A stretch of 64,000 nt of DNA from UBA6120 sp035361955 (GTDB taxonomy: Bacteria > Bacillota_I > Bacilli_A > RFN20 > CAG-826). Shown here piece by piece: positions 42,973-51,010 of the stretch. How positions within the stretch are numbered: position 1 is the first letter of the stretch; each line of letters begins with the position of its first letter. The DNA is taken from NCBI GenBank assembly GCA_035361955.1, contig DAOSDC010000003.1, positions 36,903-100,902 of the forward strand, given 5' to 3'. The notes beneath the pieces are model-generated. The model searched no databases, was not told the origin of the DNA, and saw only the letters and a list, made by a program, of their open reading frames with translations. A program made the position numbers and the translations under genes.

Positions 42973-43647
42973 TTACTCTCCTTTTTCGCGAGGTGCTTCC
43001 GTCTCCGGGCGGTAATCGCCGCGGCAAATCCACACTTTGACGCCGAGACGACCATAAGTCGTATGGGCTTCCACTTGCGCGTAATCGATATCGCTGCGGA
43101 GCGTGTGAAGAGGAATCGTGCCTTCTTTATAACCTTCGGAGCGCGCGATTTCAGCGCCACCGAGACGACCGCTGACGAGCGTGCGCACGCCTTTTGCGCC
43201 GGCTTTGCGAACGCGTTGAATGGCTTTTTTCTGAGCAATCCGGAAGCTAGCCCGTTCTTCGAGTTGCTTGGCGATGCTTAAGGCGACGAGTCGCGCGTTG
43301 AGGTCAGGTGACTTGACTTCGAGCACATCGATTTTGAGGGTGCCGGAGTTGACGACTTTCTCGAGTTCTTTCTTGATTTGGTTAATGCGAGCGCCATCTT
43401 GTCCGATGACGACGCCGGGGCGCGCCACGTAGACGATAACGGTCACGTTGGTGCCTTTGTCGGTTTTGACGCGTTCGATTTCAGTGTGCGATAACAGCGC
43501 GTCTTTAAGTGTCTTGTCGAGATAGGCGCGAATTTTAAGATCTTCGTTTAGGAAGGTGGCGTAGTCTTTCTTTTCAGCGAACCAACGCGAGTTCCAATTA
43601 CGGTAGATACCGATGCGGAGACCGACCGGATTTACTTTTTGTCCCAT
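42973..43647 (-). CDS. rpsC: 30S ribosomal protein S3
   Basis: mRNA-entry helicase protein (224 aa). MGQKVNPVGLRIGIYRNWNS at the start, KH domain with RPGVVIGQDGARINQIKKEL and the C-terminal GRLGVKVWICRGDY are present. Confidence 0.98.
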   Translation of the reverse strand: MGQKVNPVGLRIGIYRNWNSRWFAEKKDYATFLNEDLKIRAYLDKTLKDALLSHTEIERVKTDKGTNVTVIVYVARPGVVIGQDGARINQIKKELEKVVNSGTLKIDVLEVKSPDLNARLVALSIAKQLEERASFRIAQKKAIQRVRKAGAKGVRTLVSGRLGGAEIARSEGYKEGTIPLHTLRSDIDYAQVEAHTTYGRLGVKVWICRGDYRPETEAPREKGE

Positions 43648-43657
43648 GGTTTGCTTC

Positions 43658-43999
43658 CTACCTTTCCTTGACGATGCACGTTAAGTGCGATGTCCGTTTT
43701 AAAATTGCCGAGGCCGAACCTTTGGCGCGGGGCAAGAACCGTTTTAAGCGGGGCCCGTCGTTGGCATAGATTTCAGCGACATACAAATTGGCTTCAGTCA
43801 TTTCGTGATTGTTGACGGCGTTAGCGGCCGCGCTTTTAATCAGTTTGATGACATCGACTGACGCTGATTTGTTGACATTGTTGAGAATGCCAAGCGCTTC
43901 CTTGACCGATTTGCCTCTGACAAGATCGATGACCAGGCGCGCTTTGCGCGGAGTCACGCGGACGCCGTAGGCAATTGCTTGTGCTTGTGTTGCTTTCAT
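43658..43999 (-). CDS. rplV: 50S ribosomal protein L22
   Basis: Exit-tunnel constriction protein (113 aa). RVTPRKARLVIDLVRGKSV and the tunnel hairpin GPRLKRFLPRAKGSASAILK are conserved, without insertions in the macrolide-sensitive loop. Confidence 0.97.
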   Translation of the reverse strand: MKATQAQAIAYGVRVTPRKARLVIDLVRGKSVKEALGILNNVNKSASVDVIKLIKSAAANAVNNHEMTEANLYVAEIYANDGPRLKRFLPRAKGSASAILKRTSHLTCIVKER

Positions 44000-44011
44000 G
44001 CTGCGTGCTCC

Positions 44012-44320
44012 TTACTTCTTCTTGCTGCCCGAACTGGCGGACGCCGCTTTGTCTTCAGCCGTGTGGCCGGTGTGGCCTTTGTATGTCCGCGTCGGGGCGA
44101 ATTCGCCGAGTTTGTGTCCGACCATGTCTTCGGTTACATAAACCGTGATATGTTCGCGACCGTTATAAACGGCAAATGTGTGTTCGATGAATTGCGGGAA
44201 GATCGTCGAACGGCGTGACCATGTTTTGATGATTTCTTTTTTGCGGGCTTCATTCAGTTTTTCAACGCGCTTGAGTAAGTATGCGTCGCAGAATGGTCCC
44301 TTTTTAAGACTACGTGCCAT
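44012..44320 (-). CDS. rpsS: 30S ribosomal protein S19
   Basis: Head protein (102 aa). Start set at ATG 44320 (MARSLKKGPFCD), 7 nt from GGAGG; the codons up to TTG 44326 collide with that site. HKLGEFAPTRTYKGHTG is conserved. The last 16 residues (TAEDKAASASSGSKKK) are a Ser/Lys tail longer than usual. Confidence 0.97.
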   Translation of the reverse strand: MARSLKKGPFCDAYLLKRVEKLNEARKKEIIKTWSRRSTIFPQFIEHTFAVYNGREHITVYVTEDMVGHKLGEFAPTRTYKGHTGHTAEDKAASASSGSKKK

Positions 44321-44335
44321 ATGCAATCCTCCTTG

Positions 44336-45169
44336 TTATTTTCCGTTTCGACGTCTTACGATGAGTTTCGTCGAAGGTTGTTTGTTACGGCGAGTTTTGA
44401 CGCCGAGGGCTTTCTTGCCCCATGGGGTTCTTGGTGCGTCGCGGCCCACAGGCGATTTGCCTTCACCGCCACCATGCGGGTGATCGACTGGGTTCATAAC
44501 CGAACCGCGAACGGTCGGTCGCACGCCGAGCCAGCGCTTTTTGCCGGCTTTGCCAAAGTTAATCAGGTTATAGTCTTCGTTGCCAACGGTACCGATTGTC
44601 GCGCGGCAGCTTTCCAGCACTTTGCGCATTTCGCCACTGGCTAGACGCAGCGTGACGTATTTGCCTTCTTTGCCAAGCACTTGGGCGCTCGTACCGGCCG
44701 CACGGCACATTTGACCGCCATGGCCCGGTTTAAGTTCGATGTTGTGAACGACGGTACCTTCTGGAATGCTTTTCAAGCTCATGGCGTTGCCCGTCTTGAT
44801 GTCGACGCTTTCCCCAGAGATGATTTGATCGCCGACTTTAAGGTCTTTGGGCGCGATAATGTAGCGTTTTTCGCCATCGAGATAGTTGACTAAACAAATA
44901 TTGGCGTTACGGTTGGGATCGTATTCGACGGTCGCCACTTTCGCGGGAATGCCGTCTTTGTTGCGTTTGAAGTCCACGACGCGGTATTTGGTTTTGTGAC
45001 CGCCCCCGATATGTCGGGTCGTGATCACGCCTTGGTTGTTGCGTCCGCCTGTCTTGACTAGATTTACTAGTAAGCTTTTCTCAGGAGTGCGGGTCGTGAT
45101 TTCTTCAAATGTCGAGTTGGTCATCGCGCGACGGCTCGGTGTCGTCGGGCGGTAATTTCTAATTGACAT
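44336..45169 (-). CDS. rplB: 50S ribosomal protein L2
   Basis: Peptidyl-transferase-supporting protein (277 aa). RNNQGVITTRHIGGGHKTKY, GHGGQMCRAAGTSAQVLGKE and the catalytic-centre loop MNPVDHPHGGGEGKSPVGR are intact. Confidence 0.99.
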   Translation of the reverse strand: MSIRNYRPTTPSRRAMTNSTFEEITTRTPEKSLLVNLVKTGGRNNQGVITTRHIGGGHKTKYRVVDFKRNKDGIPAKVATVEYDPNRNANICLVNYLDGEKRYIIAPKDLKVGDQIISGESVDIKTGNAMSLKSIPEGTVVHNIELKPGHGGQMCRAAGTSAQVLGKEGKYVTLRLASGEMRKVLESCRATIGTVGNEDYNLINFGKAGKKRWLGVRPTVRGSVMNPVDHPHGGGEGKSPVGRDAPRTPWGKKALGVKTRRNKQPSTKLIVRRRNGK

Positions 45170-45200
45170 ATTGCTTCTCCTATATTTCAGCCGCGAGGCC

Positions 45201-45551
45201 TTACTCTTTGAATAAGTCCAAGGCTTCGCCTTCTTTAAGCGTCACGATGGCTTTCTTGTAACCGGGTACTTTGCCCGGGTAACGTCCGCCGCGACGCGTG
45301 GAGCGCGGTAAGACATTGAGGATGTGGACGTTGGCGACTTTGACTTTGTAAATCGCTTCAAACGCCGCTTTGATTTCGGTCCGATTGGAGTCGGGATTGA
45401 CTTTAATCGTGACTTTGTTTTGGTTTTGAATTAGCCCCATCGTTTTTTCGGTGATGACCGGTTGCCGGATGGCGGCGAATTTCTTGACGTCGGTGTTGGT
45501 GACAACGGGGGCCACAACTTCCGGAGTCGCTACTTTCTTTGTGCGGGCCAT
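45201..45551 (-). CDS. rplW: 50S ribosomal protein L23 with N-terminal extension
   Basis: Docking site of SRP and trigger factor at the tunnel exit (116 aa, about 20 more than usual). The core begins near IRQPVITEKTMGLIQNQNKV and contains NVLPRSTRRGGRYPGKVPGY. Residues 1-22 (TKKVATPEVVAPVVTNTDVK) are a Val/Thr/Ala-rich extension. Start overlaps the rplD stop by 1 nt. Confidence 0.95.
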   Translation of the reverse strand: MARTKKVATPEVVAPVVTNTDVKKFAAIRQPVITEKTMGLIQNQNKVTIKVNPDSNRTEIKAAFEAIYKVKVANVHILNVLPRSTRRGGRYPGKVPGYKKAIVTLKEGEALDLFKE

Positions 45552-46198
45552 TATTGCAGTACCTCCTCAAGATATTTGACGACCGGTTTGGCCATCACGA
45601 CGGCGTCTGAGTTGAGTAAGTCATAAACGCTGACGTTGGTTTGGTCGACGAGGATGACTTTCTTCAGATTACGCACGCTAGCGTACGTATTTAACTCTAA
45701 TTCAGGGACGACCACGAGCGTTTTGCCCTCTGCTTTGATAGCCGATAGCGCTTTGGTCGCTTCCTTGGTTTTCATCGCTTCGAATTTGAATTCGTCGACG
45801 ACGATCAGTTGTTTGTTCGCAAGTTTGACCGACAGCGCCGAGCGCAGTGCTAAGCGATGTTCGGATTTGTTTTGCGACAATTTGTAATTTTGGTCTCCGG
45901 TTGGTCCGAAGACGATGCCGCCGCCGACCCAAAGTGGGGAGCGGGTGCTACCGGCGCGGGCGCGACCCGTGCCTTTTTGCCGCCACGGCTTTTTGCCGCC
46001 GCCGCTGACCTCGTCGCGTTTCTTCGTTTTCGAAGTCGCTTGACGCATGTTAGCTTGGTAAACCTTGATGGCGTCATACATCGATTGTTGATGCGGTTCG
46101 ATGGCGAAGACGTCGGCGTTTAATTTCAACGTCCCGGCTTTTTCGCCAGTCAGGTTGAGCACGTCAACGGACGGTGCTTTGATTTTCTTCTCTGCCAT
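45551..46198 (-). CDS. rplD: 50S ribosomal protein L4
   Basis: Exit-tunnel protein (215 aa). RDEVSGGGKKPWRQKGTGRA RAGSTRSPLWVGGG is the conserved tunnel loop. In other bacteria L4 represses the S10 operon; no matching leader element could be identified here. Confidence 0.97.
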   Translation of the reverse strand: MAEKKIKAPSVDVLNLTGEKAGTLKLNADVFAIEPHQQSMYDAIKVYQANMRQATSKTKKRDEVSGGGKKPWRQKGTGRARAGSTRSPLWVGGGIVFGPTGDQNYKLSQNKSEHRLALRSALSVKLANKQLIVVDEFKFEAMKTKEATKALSAIKAEGKTLVVVPELELNTYASVRNLKKVILVDQTNVSVYDLLNSDAVVMAKPVVKYLEEVLQ

Positions 46199-46210
46199 TA
46201 CGTGTTCCTC

Positions 46211-46918
46211 CTATTCACTGACTTCCGCTGCCGGCGCTTCTTTGACGATTTCGTGGAGCGGTTTGACTTCGAACGGATGTCCGAGTTGCGCTTTGATGGC
46301 GCTTCTAATCGTGAGCATGCCTTTTTTGGGACCGGGTAATCCGCCGCGGACTAATAGGGCGTTTTTGCTCACATCGGTACCCATGACGACGACATTGAGA
46401 ATCGTCGCTTGTTGGTGACCGTGGTGACCGGCCATCTTTTTGCCGGGGTGGATTCGGTTATTGGTACGTCCGACCGTGGCCATGGAGCCAGCCGTACGGT
46501 GCGGGTAACCGCCGCCGTGACCTTTGGCGCCGATGGTGTAGTGCCACCGTTTGATGGGACCGGAGAATCCTTTGCCCTTACTCGTTCCGATGACGTCAAC
46601 GACGTCGCCGGCCTTGAAGATGCTGACGTCGATGGCATCGCCAACTTTATATTGGCTAATGTCTTCGACTTCGATTTCAAACAATTGTTGTTTGGGAGTG
46701 GTGCCGGCTTTGGCATAAATGCCTTTTTCGGGTTTGTTAGCGCGGCTTTCCTTTTGTTCTTCGTAACCGATTTGGACGGCGTTATATCCGTCTTTGGCTA
46801 CGGTTTTGATTTGAGTGATGACGTTGGGCACGACTTCGATGACTGTGACTGGATGGGATTTTCCATCGTTAGTGAACAGCTGGGTCATGCCGATTTTACG
46901 TCCGACAATCGCTTTCAT
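46211..46918 (-). CDS. rplC: 50S ribosomal protein L3
   Basis: Assembly-initiating 50S protein (235 aa). MKAIVGRKIGMTQLFTNDGK, RWHYTIGAKGHGGGYPHRTA and KMAGHHGHQQATILN are conserved. The C-terminus carries a short Ala/Glu tail (KEAPAAEVSE). Confidence 0.98.
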   Translation of the reverse strand: MKAIVGRKIGMTQLFTNDGKSHPVTVIEVVPNVITQIKTVAKDGYNAVQIGYEEQKESRANKPEKGIYAKAGTTPKQQLFEIEVEDISQYKVGDAIDVSIFKAGDVVDVIGTSKGKGFSGPIKRWHYTIGAKGHGGGYPHRTAGSMATVGRTNNRIHPGKKMAGHHGHQQATILNVVVMGTDVSKNALLVRGGLPGPKKGMLTIRSAIKAQLGHPFEVKPLHEIVKEAPAAEVSE

Positions 46919-46931
46919 GAATCATGCCTCC

Positions 46932-47243
46932 TTATAGCTTGATGTCGATGTCGACACCGTTGGGCAAATCCAATTGGCGCAGGGCATCGACTGTCTGTTT
47001 ATTGTGATCGGTAATGTCGATCAGTCGCTTGTGGGTCCGGATTTCAAATTGTTCCCGGGCATCCTTGTACTTGTGAACCGCGCGCAAGAATGTGTAGACT
47101 TGCTTTTCGGTCGGTAGCGGGATCGGACCGACAACGGTCGCTCCCGTGCGTAAGACGGCGGCGATGATCTTTTCGACGCTACGGTCGAGTATTTTGTGAT
47201 CATAAGCTTGGAGTCTGACGCGAATCTTCTGTTTCTTAGCCAT
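46932..47243 (-). CDS. rpsJ: 30S ribosomal protein S10
   Basis: First gene of the S10 operon (103 aa); also the NusE partner in antitermination. KIRVRLQAYDHKILDRSVEK and RTHKRLIDITDHNKQTVDAL are standard. AGAGGAGG lies just upstream of the ATG, behind a leader of about 120 nt. Confidence 0.98.
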   Translation of the reverse strand: MAKKQKIRVRLQAYDHKILDRSVEKIIAAVLRTGATVVGPIPLPTEKQVYTFLRAVHKYKDAREQFEIRTHKRLIDITDHNKQTVDALRQLDLPNGVDIDIKL

Positions 47244-47366
47244 GAATTGATTTCCTCCTCTTGAATATCAGGCTTTACCGGTGCTCGATGCGAATTCCCT
47301 AACCGCCGATTCATGACAACGCCTGTCGGTGTGTCAGCAACCTCGCACTTCAATGCGGCCGATAAC
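47244..47366 (-). other. S10 operon 5' leader
   Basis: Untranslated leader of about 120 nt. A partly paired hairpin between GACACACC and GGCGTTGTC (47319-47339) is the most evident fold; no known L4 or other leader consensus was matched. Nothing else seen. Confidence 0.4.
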
Positions 47367-47372
47367 GTAGAA

Positions 47373-47402
47373 AATATACTCCTACCATGGTGCGAAAGTC
47401 AA
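47373..47402 (-). promoter_or_regulatory. S10 operon promoter
   Basis: Minus-strand TTGACT (47402-47397), 18-nt spacer, TATATT (47378-47373). It lies between the queH stop and rpsJ and can drive the 14-kb ribosomal protein cluster. Confidence 0.8.
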
Positions 47403-47448
47403 GACTTTTATATATAAAGGGCCGCATTTTGACCCAAAAAGATCGATA

Positions 47449-48099
47449 TCAGCCTTTATGAGAAGTCGGTGGACGGCGTAGCATCGCCTCGTAACTGTAA
47501 CGGCAACCGCAATAAGCTTGGCGATACAGGCAATATTTTTGACACATTTTTCCCGCTTCCAAGAAACCGTCGCTTTTCTTAAAGTCGGAATGGAAATAGC
47601 GAACGTTGGGATACTTTAAAGCCAAGCCTGTCCCAATTTTGTTAATCAGTTGTGAATCTTTATGTGGTGAAATCGTCATCACGGTCGTGAAAAATTCGTA
47701 CCCGTTTAAGTGTGCGTATGCCATCGATCGATCCATTCTTAAGCGATAACATACCGCGCATCTGGCTCCCCCTTCAGGTTCATCCTTAAAAGGGGCGAGA
47801 TGGGTATTAAACTCGTCATTATCATAAGCAATCTTGACTACTTTTACCGAAGCGCTATATTCAGCGTTGAACTTGGTGATAAACTCATCTAAAACGCGAT
47901 AACGTCGTTCAAATTCTGATTTTGGATAAATGTTGGAATTGTGATAAATAACGGTCACATCGAAATGCTCGTTCAAAAATTTGATCGGGTATGTTGAGCA
48001 GGGCCCACAACAAACGTGAGCTAACAACCGTGGTCGGCGCGATCCGACTTTGGCGATGATTTCGAGTGCTTTTTTTTGATAGTTAATTCGTTGTTCCAT
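47449..48099 (-). CDS. queH: Epoxyqueuosine reductase QueH
   Basis: Last step of queuosine formation: reduces epoxyqueuosine in tRNA to queuosine (216 aa). Family cysteines are evident: HVCCGPCSTYP, ARCAVCYRLRMDR and a C-terminal YCLYRQAYCGC, ligands for the iron-sulfur and second metal sites. The frame is open to 48159, but ATG 48099 gives MEQRINYQKKALEII, the family start, and overlaps the queA end by 17 nt. The non-homologous QueG is not seen in the window. Operon queT-tgt-queA-queH. No clear terminator follows. Confidence 0.92.
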   Translation of the reverse strand: MEQRINYQKKALEIIAKVGSRRPRLLAHVCCGPCSTYPIKFLNEHFDVTVIYHNSNIYPKSEFERRYRVLDEFITKFNAEYSASVKVVKIAYDNDEFNTHLAPFKDEPEGGARCAVCYRLRMDRSMAYAHLNGYEFFTTVMTISPHKDSQLINKIGTGLALKYPNVRYFHSDFKKSDGFLEAGKMCQKYCLYRQAYCGCRYSYEAMLRRPPTSHKG

Positions 48100-49120
48100 A
48101 AATAAACATCGCATCCCCAAAACTAAAGAAGCGGTACTCGCGCTCAATCGCTTCGGCATATGTCTTCAAAATCAATTCACGGCCGGCAAATGATGAAATC
48201 ATCATAATCAGCGTCGATTTTGGCAAATGGAAATTCGTGATCAATGCGTCAATCGCGGTCATTTTCACACCTGGATGAATGAAAATATCGGTTTCTTCTT
48301 TGGTGGCGACGAATTGGCCATAGCGCGCCAAATTAGCTTCAAGCGCACGCGTTGAGGTCGTGCCGATAGCAATAATGCGTCGGCCTTCTTTTTTAGCTTT
48401 GTTAAGTATTTCGGCGGCTTCAATACCGATTTCATACTGTTCGAGATGCATTTTGTGGGCGCTAGTGTCACTCACCTTAACTGGGCGAAATGTCGCTAAT
48501 CCGATATGGAGCGTCACATCGACAATGGTGACACCCATAGCGAAGACTTTTTGAAGCAATGATTCAGTGAAATGGAATCCGGCTGTCGGTCCGGCCGCCG
48601 AACCATTTATTTTCGCATAAACGGTTTGATAGCGATCCTTATCGATTAATTGCTCGTGAATATATGGTGGTAACGGCATCTCTCCGATTTTTTGTAGCGT
48701 TTCAATAAACAATCCTTGATATGAAAACTTGATGATGCGAATGCCTTCGGGTTCCAAACCGATGCAAGTTCCCGTCAATAAGCCATCACCAAAACTAAGT
48801 GAGGTTCCGTGTTTGACGACACGGGCATTGCCGACCAGACACTGATAAATATCCGGACTAACTTCTCGTAGCAGTAATACTTCAACTCGGGCTCCCGTAG
48901 GTGTTTTAACGCCGTAAAGCCGCGCGGGAATGACCTTGGTGTTGTTTCTGACGAGCACATCGCCAGGTTTTAAATAATCGAGAATATCGTAAAAATGGCG
49001 GTGCTCAATATTGCCACTAGTCTTATCAAGCACCAACAAGCGCGATTGGTCGCGCTTTTCGCTTGGGTGTTGCGCGATTAGGTGCTGCGGCAATTGAAAG
49101 TCAAACAAATCAATGTTCAT
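48083..49120 (-). CDS. queA: S-adenosylmethionine:tRNA ribosyltransferase-isomerase QueA
   Basis: Transfers and isomerises the ribose of SAM onto preQ1 in tRNA to give epoxyqueuosine (345 aa, full length). NTKVIPARLYGVKTPTGARV, GPTAGFHFTESLL and TNFHLPKSTLIMMISSFAGR are typical. Start overlaps the tgt stop by 1 nt (TAATG). Confidence 0.97.
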   Translation of the reverse strand: MNIDLFDFQLPQHLIAQHPSEKRDQSRLLVLDKTSGNIEHRHFYDILDYLKPGDVLVRNNTKVIPARLYGVKTPTGARVEVLLLREVSPDIYQCLVGNARVVKHGTSLSFGDGLLTGTCIGLEPEGIRIIKFSYQGLFIETLQKIGEMPLPPYIHEQLIDKDRYQTVYAKINGSAAGPTAGFHFTESLLQKVFAMGVTIVDVTLHIGLATFRPVKVSDTSAHKMHLEQYEIGIEAAEILNKAKKEGRRIIAIGTTSTRALEANLARYGQFVATKEETDIFIHPGVKMTAIDALITNFHLPKSTLIMMISSFAGRELILKTYAEAIEREYRFFSFGDAMFIYGTTN

Positions 49121-50244
49121 TAAAAGCCCTTCTTGCTACCGAATTTGGCCAATACTTCGTGTTTATATTCATTAAATCGATCATGGCGAATCGCTTCGCG
49201 CGCTCCCTCGACGACTTTAATTAAAAAGTGCACGTTATGCAATGACAATAGTCTTTTTCCAAGCGTTTCTTCAGCTTTATACAAATGTCGCAAATAAGCA
49301 CGGGTATATGATGTGCAAGTCGGACAATCGCAATGCGGATCAAGGGGAGTAAAGTCGCGTTCATATTTTTGGTCGCGGATATTAATGCGTCCCACGCTAG
49401 TCATGAGCGCGCCATGGCGGGCAATGCGCGTTGGTAGCACGCAATCGAACATATCGACGCCCATGCCTATCGCTTCCAAAATATAATCGAGCGAACCGAC
49501 GCCCATGACATAGCGCGGTTTGTCGTTTGGCAAATGTTTGATGGAATCGGCCACCATCTGAAAGAAGACATGCTTTGGTTCACCAATCGAGGTGCCCCCG
49601 ATCGCATAACCATCGAATCCAATTTCAACCAGCGCTTCGGCGCAATGTTGGCGCAGCTCGGGGTATTCGCCACCTTGGACGATGCCAAAAAGCGCCTGAT
49701 CTGGTCGTTTATGGGCATCTTTGCCACGTTTTGCCCAACGAATCGTGCGGGCGACCGAGTCTTTGACATACTTATGTTCGGCCGGATAATGAATGCATTC
49801 ATCAAACGACATAATGACATCAGCGCCTAATTGCTCTTGTATTTCAATCGCCTTTTCCGGCGAAAAAAACAATGTATCGCCATTGAGGTGGTTCTTAAAC
49901 GTCACGCCTTCTTCTTTGATTTTGCGTTTTTCCGCTAAAGAAAAAACTTGGAAACCGCCCGAATCGGTTAAAATCGGGCCTGGGTAATTCATAAATTTGT
50001 GCAGACCGCCGGCTTCAGCCACGACATCGGCGCCCGGACGAATCGATAAATGGTATGTGTTGGCCAAAATCATGCCGCTTCCCGCCTTAAGCAGTTCGTC
50101 GGAACTAAGCGTTTTAACAGTCGCCAAAGTCCCCACAGGCATGAACATCGGTAATTCGACTTCACCATGTGGAGTAACTAATTTGCCGACCCGCGCTTGG
50201 CTGTGGGCGTCCTTGTGTTCGATTACTATTCCAAAATTTTTCAT
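49120..50244 (-). CDS. tgt: Queuine tRNA-ribosyltransferase Tgt
   Basis: Exchanges guanine 34 of GUN-anticodon tRNAs for preQ1 (374 aa). Catalytic Asp sits in ILTDSGGFQVFSLAEKRKI, FGIVQGG recognises the base and the zinc site is CDCPTC with a later His. The GVVFLPGGVGS-type nucleophile loop appears as GVDMFDCVLPTRIARHG. 5 nt after queT. Confidence 0.98.
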   Translation of the reverse strand: MKNFGIVIEHKDAHSQARVGKLVTPHGEVELPMFMPVGTLATVKTLSSDELLKAGSGMILANTYHLSIRPGADVVAEAGGLHKFMNYPGPILTDSGGFQVFSLAEKRKIKEEGVTFKNHLNGDTLFFSPEKAIEIQEQLGADVIMSFDECIHYPAEHKYVKDSVARTIRWAKRGKDAHKRPDQALFGIVQGGEYPELRQHCAEALVEIGFDGYAIGGTSIGEPKHVFFQMVADSIKHLPNDKPRYVMGVGSLDYILEAIGMGVDMFDCVLPTRIARHGALMTSVGRINIRDQKYERDFTPLDPHCDCPTCTSYTRAYLRHLYKAEETLGKRLLSLHNVHFLIKVVEGAREAIRHDRFNEYKHEVLAKFGSKKGF

Positions 50245-50249
50245 TGCTA

Positions 50250-50756
50250 TTATTTTACGACACTTGGAGTGTAATTTTGATTAGCACCGATCATCTCCAT
50301 GAAAAAGTCGTTGTGGCGCAGTTTGCGCATTGCTAGGTATCCGATGATGCTGACAACCACGAACTCGCCTATGGCGACGCTGGCAGCCGTCAACCAAAAC
50401 GGCAACCCTTCAAGAAAATGTAGTTCCGCGCCGACGACTAAGCCATTAATAAGCACTGGAAAAAGCGTGGCCACGAACAAGCGTTTGGAGTAGGCAATCA
50501 ATAACCCGCTGGCGATGGTGGCCAGCGTTCCAAACACGGCATCGATAAGTCCAAGTGGACCAAAAAGATTCGCTAGAAAACAACCGATGGCAACGCCAAA
50601 AAGATAGTCTTTGCGAAAAAAAACGAGCAATATTAATATTTCCGCGATGCGAAATTGAATGTCACGGTAAGCAAAAGAAGCGGTTACTAGCGTCAAATTG
50701 ACATATATCGCGGCAATCAGCGCATTGATTGCCAATCTTTTTAAGGCAAGCGTCAT
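50250..50756 (-). CDS. queT: preQ1 (queuosine precursor) ECF transporter S component QueT
   Basis: Membrane substrate-binding subunit of an energy-coupling-factor importer for queuosine precursors (168 aa). About five helices; the N-terminus RLAINALIAAIYVNLTLVTA with FAYRDIQFRIAEILILLVFF is the QueT (COG4708) signature. ECF ATPases and T subunit are not in the window. It is the first gene of the que operon, and the leader just upstream folds into a pseudoknot that would hide its AGGAG site. Confidence 0.92.
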   Translation of the reverse strand: MTLALKRLAINALIAAIYVNLTLVTASFAYRDIQFRIAEILILLVFFRKDYLFGVAIGCFLANLFGPLGLIDAVFGTLATIASGLLIAYSKRLFVATLFPVLINGLVVGAELHFLEGLPFWLTAASVAIGEFVVVSIIGYLAMRKLRHNDFFMEMIGANQNYTPSVVK

Positions 50757-50760
50757 AAAA

Positions 50761-50808
50761 CTCCTGGTTTTGGTGCAGATGGTTGTCCAGTTAACACCTT
50801 CGGCACCA
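50761..50808 (-). ncRNA. Candidate preQ1 riboswitch (H-type pseudoknot) of queT
   Basis: On the minus strand TGGTGC (50808-50803) pairs with GCACCA (50776-50771). The 26-nt loop contains CTGG (50790-50787), complementary to CCAG (50767-50764) in the A-rich tail AAACCAGGAG, so the second helix overlaps the queT ribosome site, which lies 4 nt from the ATG. This is the architecture of translational preQ1 riboswitches, and preQ1-II RNAs are known upstream of queT. The sequence does not match the class I or II consensus closely, so class is unassigned. Confidence 0.6.
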
Positions 50809-50843
50809 TTGTATCGTCAAACAAACAAAAAAGTAATCAAAAT

Positions 50844-50871
50844 TTTATATAAAATACCGACCGTTTGATAA
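50844..50871 (-). promoter_or_regulatory. Possible queT operon promoter
   Basis: Minus-strand TTATCA (50871-50866), 16-nt spacer, TATAAA (50849-50844), about 35 nt upstream of the pseudoknot. The -35 box is weak. The rest of the 254-nt divergent gap holds no clear degV promoter; a TTGACT/TATAAA pair at 50971-51000 overlaps the degV ribosome site. Confidence 0.4.
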
Positions 50872-51010
50872 CGCATTCATTTCATCGTGTATTCAAAACA
50901 GTAGCCAGCGCCAATGATTTCATGTAATATAAAACAACAATCGACGCTCCGATTGCACCATTGCCATTTGTTGACTTAAAAAATCAATCTCGCATATAAA
51001 GGAAAATCAC

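Noticed and set aside
50971..51000. TTGACT / TATAAA pair before degV
   Set aside because: The -10 overlaps the AAAGGA ribosome site, leaving a leader of about 5 nt; probably chance.
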